A DNA stretch of 64,000 nucleotides from Amblyomma americanum (lineage: Eukaryota; Arthropoda; Arachnida; Ixodida; Ixodidae). Both the position numbers and the translations under genes were made by a program. Location: NCBI RefSeq assembly GCF_052857255.1, contig NC_135497.1, positions 549,115,531 through 549,179,530 of the forward strand, written 5' to 3'. How positions within the stretch are numbered: the stretch's first letter is position 1; each line of letters starts with the position of its first letter. Positions 1 through 10,459 of the stretch are shown here, one piece after another. The notes under the pieces were generated by a model, which was not told the DNA's origin, made no database searches, and worked only from the letters and a program-made list of their open reading frames with translations.

Positions 1-1162
1 TTTACAGCCCCCCATATTCGTCGCTTACTATTATTATATATGCTCTCAAAAAGATTCTGGTAGTAGTATTGTTTGGCTTTTCTTAACTGGGTCGTTAAAG
101 CATTCCGGTACTTCTTAAATTCTGTCAATGTATTTGGATCTTGTGAACGAATGAAATCATGGAACAACTTATTTTTATTTTGATATGGTGATAAAGCTCC
201 GAATTAACCCAAGATTTCTTGTGTTTTCTTCTTTTACGACCGGACGGTGTTAATACAGGAAATGCGGCATTGTATGAAGCGCGCAGTAAAGAAAAGAATT
301 TCTCGTAGGCGCTATCTGCATTCTCCTCGTTGTATACCTCACTTAGTCAATCAGACTGACCAAGTGGAAAAACTCTTTTTGCGTTTCAAGGCTTATGGCT
401 CGGCTACCTTCTCTTTTATTCTTGTGCTTGTCATAATGCTTTGTAATTGAAAAAAGCAGAAAAACTGGCGGATGATCTCTAAGATCATACGAAAATATTC
501 CACTGCTGATGTCTTGTGTACAGAAGTTTGTTATGCAAACATCCAAAACAGTGGCAGTCTGTTTTGTAAGTCCTGTTGGTTCACTTATATGGTTTGCTAA
601 GCCATACGTAGATAATAGTGCCTCAAAATTTTCTGCGTAAGGATCATTGGAACTTAATTCAATATTGATGTACCCAATAATATTGCAGGATGCGTTTGAA
701 AAGACAGGGGAAGCCAACAGTAAGTCCACAAACTCTGCGAAACGACCTTTGTGCCCTAGCGGTAGACGATAAACAGCGATCACCAGTATTTTATCGATAC
801 GCAAGCACAAATATTCATTATCGGCATTCATTAGCGAGAAATCACCGAACACTTTATAAGAAAAGGTATTCTTAAAGTAGACAGCCAGCCCTCCATCCTT
901 CTTTTGCCTACGACAGACATGTTCAGACCGATAACCTGGAAAGTTTGGTTTTGTGTCATTGTCTGAAAGCCATGTTTCAGTAAAGGATAGAATATCGAAC
1001 CCGACTGACAACGAATGCAAAAAAAACAGAAATGTCATCTGCCTTTGGCCGAATGCTTCTACAGTTTGCATGTAATGCAGAAAAAAACTTGCCACAAGAG
1101 AACTCAGGATTAAAAGCATAAACTGTGTAGTATCTGCAGTTATCCTCTGGGTTCATCAACAT
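1..1162 (-). pseudogene. Non-LTR retrotransposon ORF2, endonuclease domain (partial)
   Basis: The minus strand encodes an apurinic-like endonuclease (EEP fold) that would nick target DNA for target-primed reverse transcription. Visible parts are the start of the domain (LHANCRSIRPK, around 977-1080, in a shifted frame), the FTETWLSD motif near 980, GGLAVYF near 885 and the IIGYINIELSS block near 660, where functional copies have G-D-F-N. The Asp/Asn of that block are altered, so the enzyme is probably dead. The chain continues through HKKSWVNSELY near 210 and an RT-leading linker to the left window edge, so the reverse transcriptase lies outside the window. At least one frameshift (near 1080) and one stop (near 340) are present. 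Its ORF1 lies just upstream at 1184-1725. The overall type is CR1/Jockey-like. Confidence 0.85.
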
Positions 1163-1183
1163 GAAAAAGGAAAGGCAAATAAT

Positions 1184-1725
1184 TCACATTTCTTTCACGG
1201 TAGTTATGTCAGAGTCTTCATCTTTACCTACAAGCACCTTGCCTCCAGTCATCCAGGCAAATTTCCATATGGCAGTCTTCCTTTTAATCGCATCCGAATG
1301 AAGTGCCTTGTTTTTTGGAGTCAAGTGCTCGTTCACAAAAACCGGGAGTGTTCCTTCAAGACCAAGCATTGAGCTGTCTATTTTCTTTTTTCTGCACTTT
1401 GACAACAGCTAATTCCGCTGATTACATCTCAAAAAGCGAACAACTACGTTCTTGACATCTGCGTAAAATGTACGCACATAGTGACACGTGTCAATGTCAG
1501 CCAAGGTGTCAATTGTTACCGCTACACTTTCGCCTATTTTGCTTTTCATTGCAAGCGGCTCCTTTTTACCCGGGACGCCCTTAATCTCGAGGATGTTCAG
1601 GCACTGGTATTGCCCGCGCTCTTCACATCTTAGTGATAATCAGGCGTTTTCGCCTTTCAGTTCAGTGTTCTGTCTCTCCTCTCATAGAACAGGCACTAAA
1701 AACTTTTTGCTGCACTAAAAAGGAA
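1184..1725 (-). pseudogene. Non-LTR retrotransposon ORF1 C-terminal half (degenerate)
   Basis: This minus-strand fragment reads as the nucleic-acid-binding ORF1 protein of an arthropod LINE. It contains LEIKGVPGKKEPL, DIDTCHYVRT, KNVVVRFLRC, LSKCRKKKID and the conserved tail VFVNEHLTPKNKALHSDAIK followed by KFAWMTGGKVLVGKDEDSD. This order matches the C-terminal domain of ORF1 proteins that precede the endonuclease ORF. One in-frame stop falls between the RCNQRN and LLSKCRKK blocks (near 1410), and the N-terminal coiled coil is not readable. It lies directly 5' of the endonuclease fragment at 1-1162 on the same strand, so both belong to one element. Family identification rests on motif order read by eye. 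Confidence 0.75.
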
Positions 1726-1849
1726 GTGACTCTCCTATATTCAATTTTTCGGCATGTACATACATTTGTTTTGCAGTATTTGGAAATAAAATAAAATAAG
1801 AAAATATTCACTACATGTTTACACGTGGTATTCCAAGGCCCGATTGGGA
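1726..1849. other. AT-rich spacer
   Basis: A short AT-rich stretch with AATAAAATAAAATAAG near 1787. I see no gene. It separates the minus-strand LINE from the RTE fragment. Confidence 0.4.
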
Positions 1850-2670
1850 ACAGTTGGAGATAAGAGTTAATGCATAATACCTAAATAATCTGTGATTAGC
1901 TGATGACATTGCCTTGCTGTGTCACTCGCGAGATGAATTTCAAAACATGATCAATGATTTATACAGGCAGAGTAACATGGTGGGTCTAAAATTTAACATG
2001 CAGAAAACCAAAGTAATGCTCAACAGCCTACCAAGAGAACAGTAGTTCACAATTAGAAGCGAGGTGCTGGAAGTGGGAAAGGAATACGTCAACTTAGGGT
2101 TCGGTAGTGACAGCTGATCCGCATGATGGGATGGAAATAACTAGAATAAGATTGGGGTGGAGCGCATATGGCAGGTTCTCTCAGATCATGAATGGCAGTT
2201 TACCAATATCCCCCAAGAGAAAAGTGTACGACAGCTGTATCTTACCCGTCCTCACCTACGGGGCAGAAACCTGGAGACTTACGAAAAGAGTTCAGCTTAA
2301 GTTAAGGACAACGCAGCGAGCCATGGAAAGAAAAATGATAGGTGTAACGTTAAGACAGCAGAAGCGGGCAGAGTGGGCGAGCGAACTAACGAGGGGTAAT
2401 GACATCCTAGTCGAAATCGAGAGGAAGAAGTGGGCTTGGGGAGAACATGTGATGCTATGGCAAGACAACCGCAGGTCCTTAAGTGTAACGGAGTGGATTC
2501 AAAAAGAAGACAAGCGTAGCAGGGGGCGACAGAAGGTTAGGTGGGCGGATGAGATTAAGTTCGCAGGCATAGGGTGGGCGCAGCTTGCAAAGGACCGGTT
2601 TAATTTGAGAGACATGGGAGAGGCTTTTGCCCTGCAGTGGGTGCAGTCACCCTGATGATGATGATGACCT
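1850..2670 (+). pseudogene. RTE-type LINE, 3' part of reverse transcriptase ORF
   Basis: This is the 3' half of an RTE-clade reverse transcriptase. The catalytic box reads LADDIALLCHS near 1898-1930 (Y/F replaced). It is followed by LKFNMQKTKVML, the thumb region, YGAETWRLTK, RAMERKMIGVTLRQQ, KKWAWGEHVMLWQD and the tail SRGRQKVRWADEIK...GWAQLAKDRFNLRDMGEAF typical of arthropod RTE elements. The ORF 2107-2655 is open, but stops occur before it (TAG near 1895 and near 2043) and there is a frame break near 2100. The 3' end is a short (TGATGA) repeat at 2652-2668, the usual RTE tail. The element is 5' truncated at about 1850, as is common for target-primed insertions. Confidence 0.88.
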
Positions 2671-2751
2671 TCACATTATTGCACTGGCAGACTGATGCAT
2701 CCCAATGCTCCTGCTCCCACATTTTGGTCCCAAGTCATGTTTAGATATAGT

Positions 2752-5024
2752 TTAATTTTTGTTCTTGCAGAAAATATAGACTCTGGTTCTCAAGAAGCAG
2801 GTCACGTGCTTCTGGGGCACACTGTGACAAGATGGTATTGTTGTAGATAGATGCGTCATAATTTCTTTCTTAATGTGCTCCAGTGTAGCCCTGTTGTTAA
2901 GGATGCTCTCAGTATACAACATGAAGGCGGCTTCATAAAACTTGAGCAATTCAAGTGCTGCCTTTGAAGGGGGTACAAGGGGCATGCTAGCAGGCACAAA
3001 AGACTTGACACGTAACCAGCTGTTTTCAGCGAGGTTCAGACTGCTACCTGTAATGGCTGCTGCACAAGCATGGCATGTCTTGACGTTCTTCACCTGGCTA
3101 ACTGCATAGCCACATATGTACATAAAGCCCTCCTCAACATCCATTACCTCCAAAGAGTCTGTTGTAGGGTGTAGTACGACACCAGAGCAGGCTTGTTCTG
3201 CTCTGTCTGAAACCCCTACCAGTGCCTTGCCATCTGAACATGCGTAGCTGCCTCTGGGGTTTGAACGCAGAAATTGAGAAAGCGTAGCACTGCGCAATGC
3301 AGATTTAAACTCTCGTGGTGAAGGAACTGCATTCTTCATTCTGATCGTAGCAAAGAAGTTTTCTAGTGCATCCTGCACAAAACGCGAAAGCAAAACAAGA
3401 AGAAACTTCTCCTTTACCATTAGATGCTCTTGAAGCTGCATTGCTCACATTGTCAGAATAACACCAGTCTTGACTGTTTTTCATGAGCCATCATAGGCAG
3501 AAATCTTCAACCCCTCAAAAAGTCTGATCACCTCTAAGAACATCTCTCCATGCGAGCCAAGATGCCCCTCAGCCTGATTTCGTGTTCTCGATGTAATTAA
3601 GGCAAACCAGCTGTGGACCTTATCTTTAAACCAGGCGGTTGTTTCTGCCTCTTTGTCAAGGTTCCCATGTTTTGAGTGGTAATAAATTGCAACGGCTGTG
3701 TCGTGGTTTAACAATATGTACGCTGGGCCAACTGTCATTTTTTCGTAGTGCCCTGGATTAAGGCACTTCTTTATTAGTTTCGGAGCAAGCCTAATCTCAC
3801 TCTCTTCTTCCAAATCTATTAGTTGTTCCACGTTCTCAATGATAACCTTGGCTGTGGGAAGATTGTTCTTGTGTGCCACATCAGCTGGCAGGTAGATCTT
3901 GTGCCCTTAAGTAAGATGGCCTCTAATGTTCTTCATGAGGTCAGGTGCATCGGCGAGAAAGTAGAGACGCCTAGATGCATCACTCGGATGTGGCACATAG
4001 CAGTCTCGCTTTGAGTGCTTTGTTACACCTATCCCATACAACCTCCAAATAACCTGGTTGCAAGGCCCCATGTCGCTGACGACAGCATGACCCCTCACAC
4101 CAACAGCTTCGCACGCGCAGATTGTGGCATTGATCTTATCTTTCACAGTCTGTCCATGAAAGGAGCGGCCGGTGAATTCGTATGCCACAGTTTGTTTCCA
4201 TCGGGTGGAAATGCCTCCTAACATAAACACAAGAGCATGTGTTGTATAGCAGGAATCAGGCAGTGGTACAGATGGCCTCCCGATCTGCTTGTTGGCCGAT
4301 GAGTCGAAGTCCAGGCTTTTAGTGATTTGCATTTCATCATACATCAGAACTGCATGGCATTCCTGCCCTGAAAGTTGGCCCATCTATGGAGCAGAAAAAA
4401 ATATGAGTGTGTTCCGAATATTCACAAACAAGGCACATAACTTGGCTCTCAGCAGATCAATGGCCTCTGACAGTATGCCTGGGACAAACTTGAATCTCTA
4501 TTTTGCGCTGCAAAGTGCATTCAGAAGGAAGCAGAATCCCAAGTTCTCGTGCCACACTGTATCCCTGTGACCGGCAAGCAAGTTTAAGCCTGAGCGCCTT
4601 CACAATAATCTTAGAGCCCCAAGATGGGCCTCGCATAGTAGTTTTTTGCAAACAGGTCACCTGGTCATCATTCAGGTAGTCCGAAATACCTGCATGTACA
4701 ATACAATGTCATGAAAATACATGTTTTGATTACATGTAGGTAAAATTAAGCCAGCAGTAATTTCTGGTAAATAAAACCCCAGGTTACCTTATCTGAGATT
4801 CTTGATTTTTTTTATAATGAAGAAACTTTTCGCTGCGATAACGACAGCTTTCGTTTCAGGACTGTGACCTCATCCTTTAGGGCATCACAGTCAGCTCCTG
4901 CAAACAAACACATATGAATTGGGTCAACGCCCATGACCCCACCAGTTGACAGCTCGGTGCTTGCCAATTCATTGCAGTAGAAGTGTCTGCCATAAAAAGT
5001 GTACACTCCAGCAACACGCTGCAC
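2752..5024 (-). pseudogene. P-element-like (THAP9-type) transposase pseudogene
   Basis: The minus strand carries a P-superfamily transposase in pieces. From 5' to 3' these are: a coiled coil (CDALKDEVTVLKRKLSLSQ, 4812-4900); an HTH region after a possible intron (SKIIVKALRLKLACRSQGY, LLPSECTLQRKI, 4457-4690); an RNase-H-like catalytic core with MYDEMQITKSLDF, HAVVSDMGPCNQ and FLADAPDLMKNIRGHL (3907-4383); its continuation (3481-3879); and the C-terminal block LSRFVQDALENFFATIR with PSPREFKSALR (2752-3441). A consensus-like donor (AG|GTAACC near 4787) and a TGCAG acceptor near 4691 suggest an intron. In-frame stops occur at 3907 and between 3481 and 3441. The N-terminal THAP zinc finger is absent and no terminal inverted repeats were seen. 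This is a decayed transposon copy or a dead domesticated gene. Confidence 0.85.
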
Positions 5025-5030
5025 TTAAAG

Positions 5031-5284
5031 ATGTCTCAAACATATGGACCTATCGCTGTACTGTGTCATGAGCTGGAAGGTCTTTTTTCTTATGAATTAA
5101 GTTAATATTTGCGTTCTTCCAAGCGTCTGGTGCGGTCGAGGTCGTAAGGCATTGCGTATACAGGGTGGCTAGTTTTTCTAGCACTGCCTCGCTTCCGTTA
5201 TTCAACGGATCTGCTGCTACCTGACCCTTACCAGCTGCTTTTCCCTTTTGCGTTGAACCTAAGGCTTTTATTTATCTTCCGTAT
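5031..5284 (-). pseudogene. RTE-type LINE, reverse transcriptase N-terminal part (downstream piece)
   Basis: On the minus strand this reads KGKAAGKGQVAADPL..., then EAVLEKLATLYTQCL and APDAWKNANINLIHKKKD. This is the start of an RTE reverse transcriptase palm (families read K-N-G-K-A-A-G-x-D then W..A.I..I.KKG). It is the direct continuation of the RTE piece at 6825-7210, from which it is separated by a different LINE (5285-6820). It ends at about 5031, where the P-element-like sequence begins, so the RTE copy is also truncated on its 3' side. Confidence 0.7.
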
Positions 5285-6820
5285 ATGCGTTTAATGCTAT
5301 ACTGATTATGTAGGCTCTTCAAGCGGCAGGGGAGATGGCCTGGTGTTGTGTCGATATTTATGAAGTAAGCATAAAAGAGCGATGGAGCGACGAATATCTA
5401 AAGGCTCGAGGGACATATCAAGTTTGATCTTAGTGATGCTGAAATGAGGATCTACTTTTGTGTGATGAAACGAGCGGCTCAATTTTGTACGGCTTCAAGC
5501 ATGTTGATAAGGTAGTTTTGATAAGGGTACCACGTAGGTGAAGAAAGATCTAGTTGTGGACACACAATTGTTAAATAAGCCACTTTTCTCACGTTATTAG
5601 GGGCGTTCCGTAACTTCCGGCGCAGGTGCCCAAGTGACCCTGAAGCTTTGGCGCATATGAATTTAATGTGCTTGTCCTATGAAAGATTTTCCATGAGGTG
5701 AATACCTAAATACTTATAATATGGCGCCCGAGACACTACATTACCATCAATGGAGTACGATAAATTAGAATCAGAACGCTTGCGGGTGAAAAAGATAATC
5801 TTGCATTTAGTTGAGTTTAGCATCATTTGCCATTTATTACGCCAATTCTAAATGAGGTTCAGGTCAGTTTGGAGAGAGAGAGGTCATCATCTATAGAATT
5901 AATGGGGCGGTAGATTATGCAGTCGTCAGCAAGGAGTCGTACGGAAAAGGATATGTCTGTGGGCAAGTCGTTAATGTATATTAGAAACAATAATGGGCCA
6001 AGAACACTGCCTTGAGGTGCGCCGAATGCTACATCACAGAGTGGGGAGGTGAAATTGTTAACTGTAGTGAACTGCTGGCGATAAGAAGGAAAGTTACGAC
6101 GCCATGACAATATTAAAGAGTCTAGGCACAGAGCAGACACTTTTTAGAACAAGCGGTAATAGGCAATGCGTTCGAAAGCATTAGCAAAACCTAAAAAGAT
6201 ACAGACAGTTTGTAGATTAGCGTCCATGTTGAATTGCAAGTCAGTCGTAAATTCTAGAAGTTTGGTGTCACAAGAAAAACCTTTCCGGAAGCCGTGCAGA
6301 TCAGGAAAAAAGAAAGAATTTACTTCTAGGTGGCAGTAAATGTGGGAAGCGATGACGTGTTCAAGTAATTTACAGCAAATGCAGGTTAGCGAAATGGGGC
6401 GGTTGGTTTCGGGTGAATTTTTGTCTCCGCTTTTGAACACTGAACAATCTTAGCAATTTTCCAATCTGTAGGAAGCAGACCAGATGATAATGATTGCTGA
6501 TAGATGAGGCAAAGAATTTCGCTTGCGACCGATAGTGTTTTTCAATATTTTAGAATTAATGTTGTCAACACCAGCGGTTAAAGAAACCTTAAGATTTGCA
6601 ATGAGACGAGCGATTCCATCAGCAGTAATGGTTAAAGGGGCCGTATATTGGTAATCATGATCAGGAACAATGGGTATGTTGGAATGATCTTCCCGTGTGA
6701 ATACTGATGCAAAATATCTGTTAAATGCTTGGGGACATTAACTCTCCGAAAGCGGTACGTGATCGTCAATTCACAATGAAAATTGGTTGGTAGTACTATT
6801 GGGAGATATCACATGCCAAA
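5285..6820 (-). pseudogene. CR1/Jockey-like LINE reverse transcriptase (decayed)
   Basis: The minus strand holds a nearly full reverse transcriptase domain. Upstream pieces are FNRYFASVFTREDHSN and ITADGIARLIANLK...AGVDNINSKILKN (6575-6740). Next come FKSGDKNSPETNRPISLTCI (6400-6440), the LHGFRKGFSCDTKLLEF block, APQGSVLGPLLFLIYINDLP near 6000 and the catalytic box LLADDCIIYRP near 5930. The C-terminal part reads PTWYPYQNYLINMLEAVQN near 5500. Several stops and frameshifts break it, and the DAFD-like motif reads FANAFE. It lies inside an RTE copy whose two halves flank it (5031-5284 and 6825-7210), so it inserted after the RTE. Exact junctions are approximate to about 10 bases. Confidence 0.8.
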
Positions 6821-6824
6821 CATT

Positions 6825-7215
6825 TTGGTATTAGATTTTAGGATAGCGGGTAGGTTACTTCCCCTTTCGTTACAGGCGGGATGACGCATTGCTGTGCGCT
6901 ACTGTCTCTCTCATTAACGTTATGATTTCATTGGCTACTGTATAGATTTGGGTAGAACTCTTTGACTACTTCAGCTATCTTATCCATATTGCTTATGACA
7001 TTGCCCTCCTTTTCTCTTAACGCATACATGTGGCTTTTACATATGCCTAGTGCCTAGTTTCCTCTTCACCCCTTTTAGGCTGCCTCCTTTCTTTAGGGCA
7101 TGCTCAATTCACTCTTTATTAAACTTACTTACGTCGGCTACCTTGCGCTTATTTATTAACTTTGATAGCTCTGCTAGTTTTATTCTGTCTGTAGGGTTAG
7201 ACACATTCATGCCAT
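6825..7215 (-). pseudogene. RTE-type LINE, region between endonuclease and RT (upstream piece)
   Basis: Minus-strand reading gives NPTDRIKLAELSKLINKRK, VADVSKFNKE, IEHALKKGGSLKGVKRKLG, MRLREKEGNVISNMDKIAEV, VKEFYPNLYSSQ and PPVTKGEVTYPL. This is the linker of RTE polyproteins that joins the endonuclease to the reverse transcriptase. One stop (TGA after FNKE) and others after LYSSQ are present. It resumes at 5284 after the inserted LINE. Upstream of 7215 the reading becomes GC-rich and no longer RTE-like. Confidence 0.7.
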
Positions 7216-8874
7216 CCCAAGGATTCTGGTCCATGCGCCTCGAAAAACCGGTCGCGCCATCTCGTGACAGCCCGCGGCGCGGCGGCGCATAACTCAATGG
7301 CGATGAAAAATAAAAATTAATACCCAGTCGCGCATAAAAGTTAGAGAATAGCTCTCTCGCCAAGATGTTAAATTCTTCTTAAAGTTTATTTTAGCAGAGT
7401 TTCATCAATGTAGCCTACATGCTACGTTTACCATCCGCTATACCTTCGATAGCATGGAGCCTATGGCGAGGCCCTGAAAAATACCCCACTTGACTTCACC
7501 TTATCGCTCACCACAGCCCTAATTTTCAACATATCGGCAAGCTCTCTACGCTTCAGGTAGCGTATTACCCTACCTTTAAACAAATATAAAGCATGTTACA
7601 TTTAATGAAGCACAAGAGTTCCTGCGCTGTTTTTCTATTGCTCATGCATTCTCAGCATCGCCAAGAAGCGTGTGGCGCCCTCTCTCCGTGTTTTGGCAAG
7701 GCGCCCGTCTTTGCTGCAATGTCCCTGTTTCGGTAGTTTGCTTTCAGAGGTTGAGCTGTGCCGTACGAATGCGCACTTTAATCAAAAGTGCCCCCATCGG
7801 ACTGAGGCTATGACCATGGGCTGCTACATAAAATGCTACAAGAAAGCGCTTTCCTTCTATGAGGTATATAGAGGAAACTATAAGGAGAATTTAGCTTGAA
7901 GGTACACTTTTAATTAAGCACGTACAGTAACCACACGGGCATTGGTGATAGTGAAATTGTGTGCGCATTAACAGTGCAAAACAATGAAACTCCGAAACTC
8001 CGGGGGAATGAAATTCCCGGGCGCTAATACTTAGAGCTCAGTCACCGATACTTGCATATGGGTCTTGCACTGTGCAATTAAAATATCAAATCCTGTATTA
8101 ATGACTACATTTGAACAATAATATTATTAGGCTGAATAACAGACAGCTCTTCGAAAATTTTGTCGATGTGGAGAAAGTACAGCACGGATGCCTTGAAGTG
8201 AATGTCGTAAGTGCAAGGCGGCAAACGTGATGCTGCGTTTTATGGCAGTAGGTGATTTGTCCAATGTAACAATTAGTAGTTTGGTAGTTCACAAAATTTT
8301 TTCTAAGTTGGTAAAGTGAATCCCATGATTCGATTGTTCGCCGTCGATAAGGCCTTTACTATTGCTGTAATCGATGCTAGCTTCGGCAATTATATCAATG
8401 GTGTACGTAAACTATGAACCGCTAACGAAGTCTTCATAGAATGGCATGCTGGCAAGTATTCTGAAGACTGCGCCATCTGTTCGGCATGCAACTAAATACG
8501 CCGTTACCCAGAGCAGCAATGAAGAGTCAAACTTTAATTAAATGTTCTTGTTTACGATTTAAATTTGCTGAGAAATGAACGGAAGTTATTGTCCTATAGC
8601 ACGAGGTTTCAAAGCATACTGGGTTTCTCCAGCGCGGCGGCTGGGCTGTCCACCCAGCCCGCTTGTGCAATGTGGCAGTCGCATGATTAATTAATGACAG
8701 CACGCTACGTGCGCATGGCCATGAATATGCAGTGAATTTACCGTGTTGCGAATATGTGCAACAGCTCTTATAGGCACTCTCGGACGAGTGGCGTGAACAT
8801 TTTTTTTTTCCATATGGGGTGCAAGCCTACCCCCGCCTTTTTATTTTCTTGCTGACGCTCTTCTATGTAGAGTA
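7216..8874. other. Intergenic DNA without recognisable genes
   Basis: GC-rich at 7240-7290 and otherwise AT-rich. Short open frames (for example 7672-7899 on the plus strand) show no recognisable motif. I see no RNA gene or repeat here. Confidence 0.4.
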
Positions 8875-9102
8875 CTCACGGATTGAAATAGGACATTCGG
8901 AGCGCTAGCCTTGCAGTGCCACGCAGGCATGTGGTAAACCACAGGCCGGCTGATTGGCTACTGGAAGGAACAATTCTGCTTTGTAGATGTTCTCCCTCTC
9001 ACGCCATACCACAATGCACCACCTTGGTTCCATGAGCGTCTACGGGCGGCGCTCCATGAAGCGACGGCCACGCGCTCCGAATGTCCTATTTCAATCCGTG
9101 AG
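8875..9102. mobile_element. MITE with 31 bp terminal inverted repeats and TA target duplication
   Basis: The left end starts CTCACGGATTGAAATAGGAC and runs through CATTCGGAGCGC. The reverse complement of the right end (9072-9102) is identical over 31 bases. TA dinucleotides flank both ends (8873-8874 and 9103-9104), as in Tc1/mariner superfamily insertions. The interior of about 165 bp has no coding potential. It is a non-autonomous element of 228 bp. The superfamily call rests only on the TA duplication. Confidence 0.85.
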
Positions 9103-10329
9103 TACTGTACTTCTCAGTGTCCTCTCTCTTTGCCTTTAATTCTGCCGGTTGCAGTTGTGGTGCTTTTAGAGATTAGATAGCAATAGCCGGGGCCGCAACA
9201 TTTTTAGATTACTTGTATTTTCGTAAGCTGTTTTCTATGAAGCGATTGGCAAACTATTACTTCTTCGAGGTGCAGCTCCGGGAGAGTTGCACCCACCGCG
9301 GGTGTAAGAAGAGGGTGCCATTTCCAGGAAACGATTAACATCCTCCCGCGACTTTTAACTTTGCCTTGATTGGTTTTCAAACCCTACGATACCAAGCACT
9401 CGAAGCAGGGTACTTTCCATACCACGTCTTAGGCCTTTTCTGTAGGATGCCTGACTTTGAAGGGGCAGAGGAGGCTTCCGATAACGGTGGCCGACTTGTG
9501 TGTATTTTGCATTCCTTCCTTTCTGACAATACTGACCAAGCTTTCGCTGACACCTTCCGCGTGCGAACTGCATGCGCGTTTTTGCCACTTTCGGGTCCTT
9601 AGCGTAAGCATATAGAGGTGTTTGCGTTGCTTCCTTTTCGGTTTTAGATGATACATCGAGTGAAGAATCTTGGGGTATTTATTTCTTAGAAATGTTTTCT
9701 TTTGCTGATGATGAGTTTTAGTAGTGCAATGGCAACCTCGCACCAAGCGCAATGGAATGAAGTCTTTTCTTCAACACAACGTTAGGTGAAAGAGCATTTT
9801 CCAAGCGCTTTAACTCAAAGGAACCAAGCGACAGGCTTCGAGAAAGCTTGTGACCGTTGGACACCAGTTGGTACACGGAGGCACTGGGGAACGAATCACA
9901 CACCGTCCTCGAGCAGCATGCTTAAAACGATATGTCATTGCTGTTGTCGCGGATTTTGGAACAAGTAAGAAGGAATTTGGAATCGTCTTAACTAAAACTT
10001 GCTTGATTTTCACTCTACCTTTCAGACACAATTTTTGGCAATGTTCCTCCCACAAAAGATACGAGAACAAGACCCACTGTTCGCAGCATCAAACGGATGA
10101 AGAAGGGTGAAGGGCGGTAACGTGAAGGGCCAAGGATGTGAGCAGGTACATAGGTAAGAAAGAATTCTTTTCCAGAGCTTCACGGACTGCTGGTTGCAGG
10201 GTGGCAAGGGGGAGAAAGAAAAGGACAGTGGGGAGGGGTATTCTGCTGTACCTTTGCCTGCCTTTCTTGTTTTTCCTCCTTTTACTTTTCCACGAATCGT
10301 GGAGCGCAGACAGTGGTTGATTGTTAAAT
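9103..10329. other. Intergenic DNA without recognisable genes
   Basis: Several overlapping short ORFs occur on both strands (9355-9752, 9810-10110, 10022-10409), but none has a family motif and they overlap each other in several frames. The 10200-10320 stretch is purine/pyrimidine-biased. I see nothing functional. Confidence 0.4.
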
Positions 10330-10459
10330 GAAAACTGAACATTTTGACAGATTTGCCTATGAGGTTTCTTTTGAAGACTTATATAAAGTGTATGTCTCCA
10401 ACGAAGCACTTTAATTTTAACGCAAAGTTTCGAAGCTGACTTGGCTCCTTCATCAGGGG
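10330..10459 (-). repeat. PLE-A 3' terminal segment with hammerhead-like core
   Basis: On the minus strand this segment contains CTGATGA (10456-10450), a hairpin-forming stretch, GAAAC (10431-10427) and a GTT, then TGGAGACATACACTTTAT and AAGTCTTCAAA. The same order recurs on the plus strand at 19399-19475 in another PLE, and an inverted copy of the distal part lies at 18545-18625. It is the 3' noncoding end (pseudo-LTR) of PLE-A, whose coding part lies at 11569-12108. Confidence 0.65.

Noticed and set aside
9355..9752. Basic minus-strand ORFs
   Set aside because: Two frames overlap with no recognisable domain; composition suggests chance.
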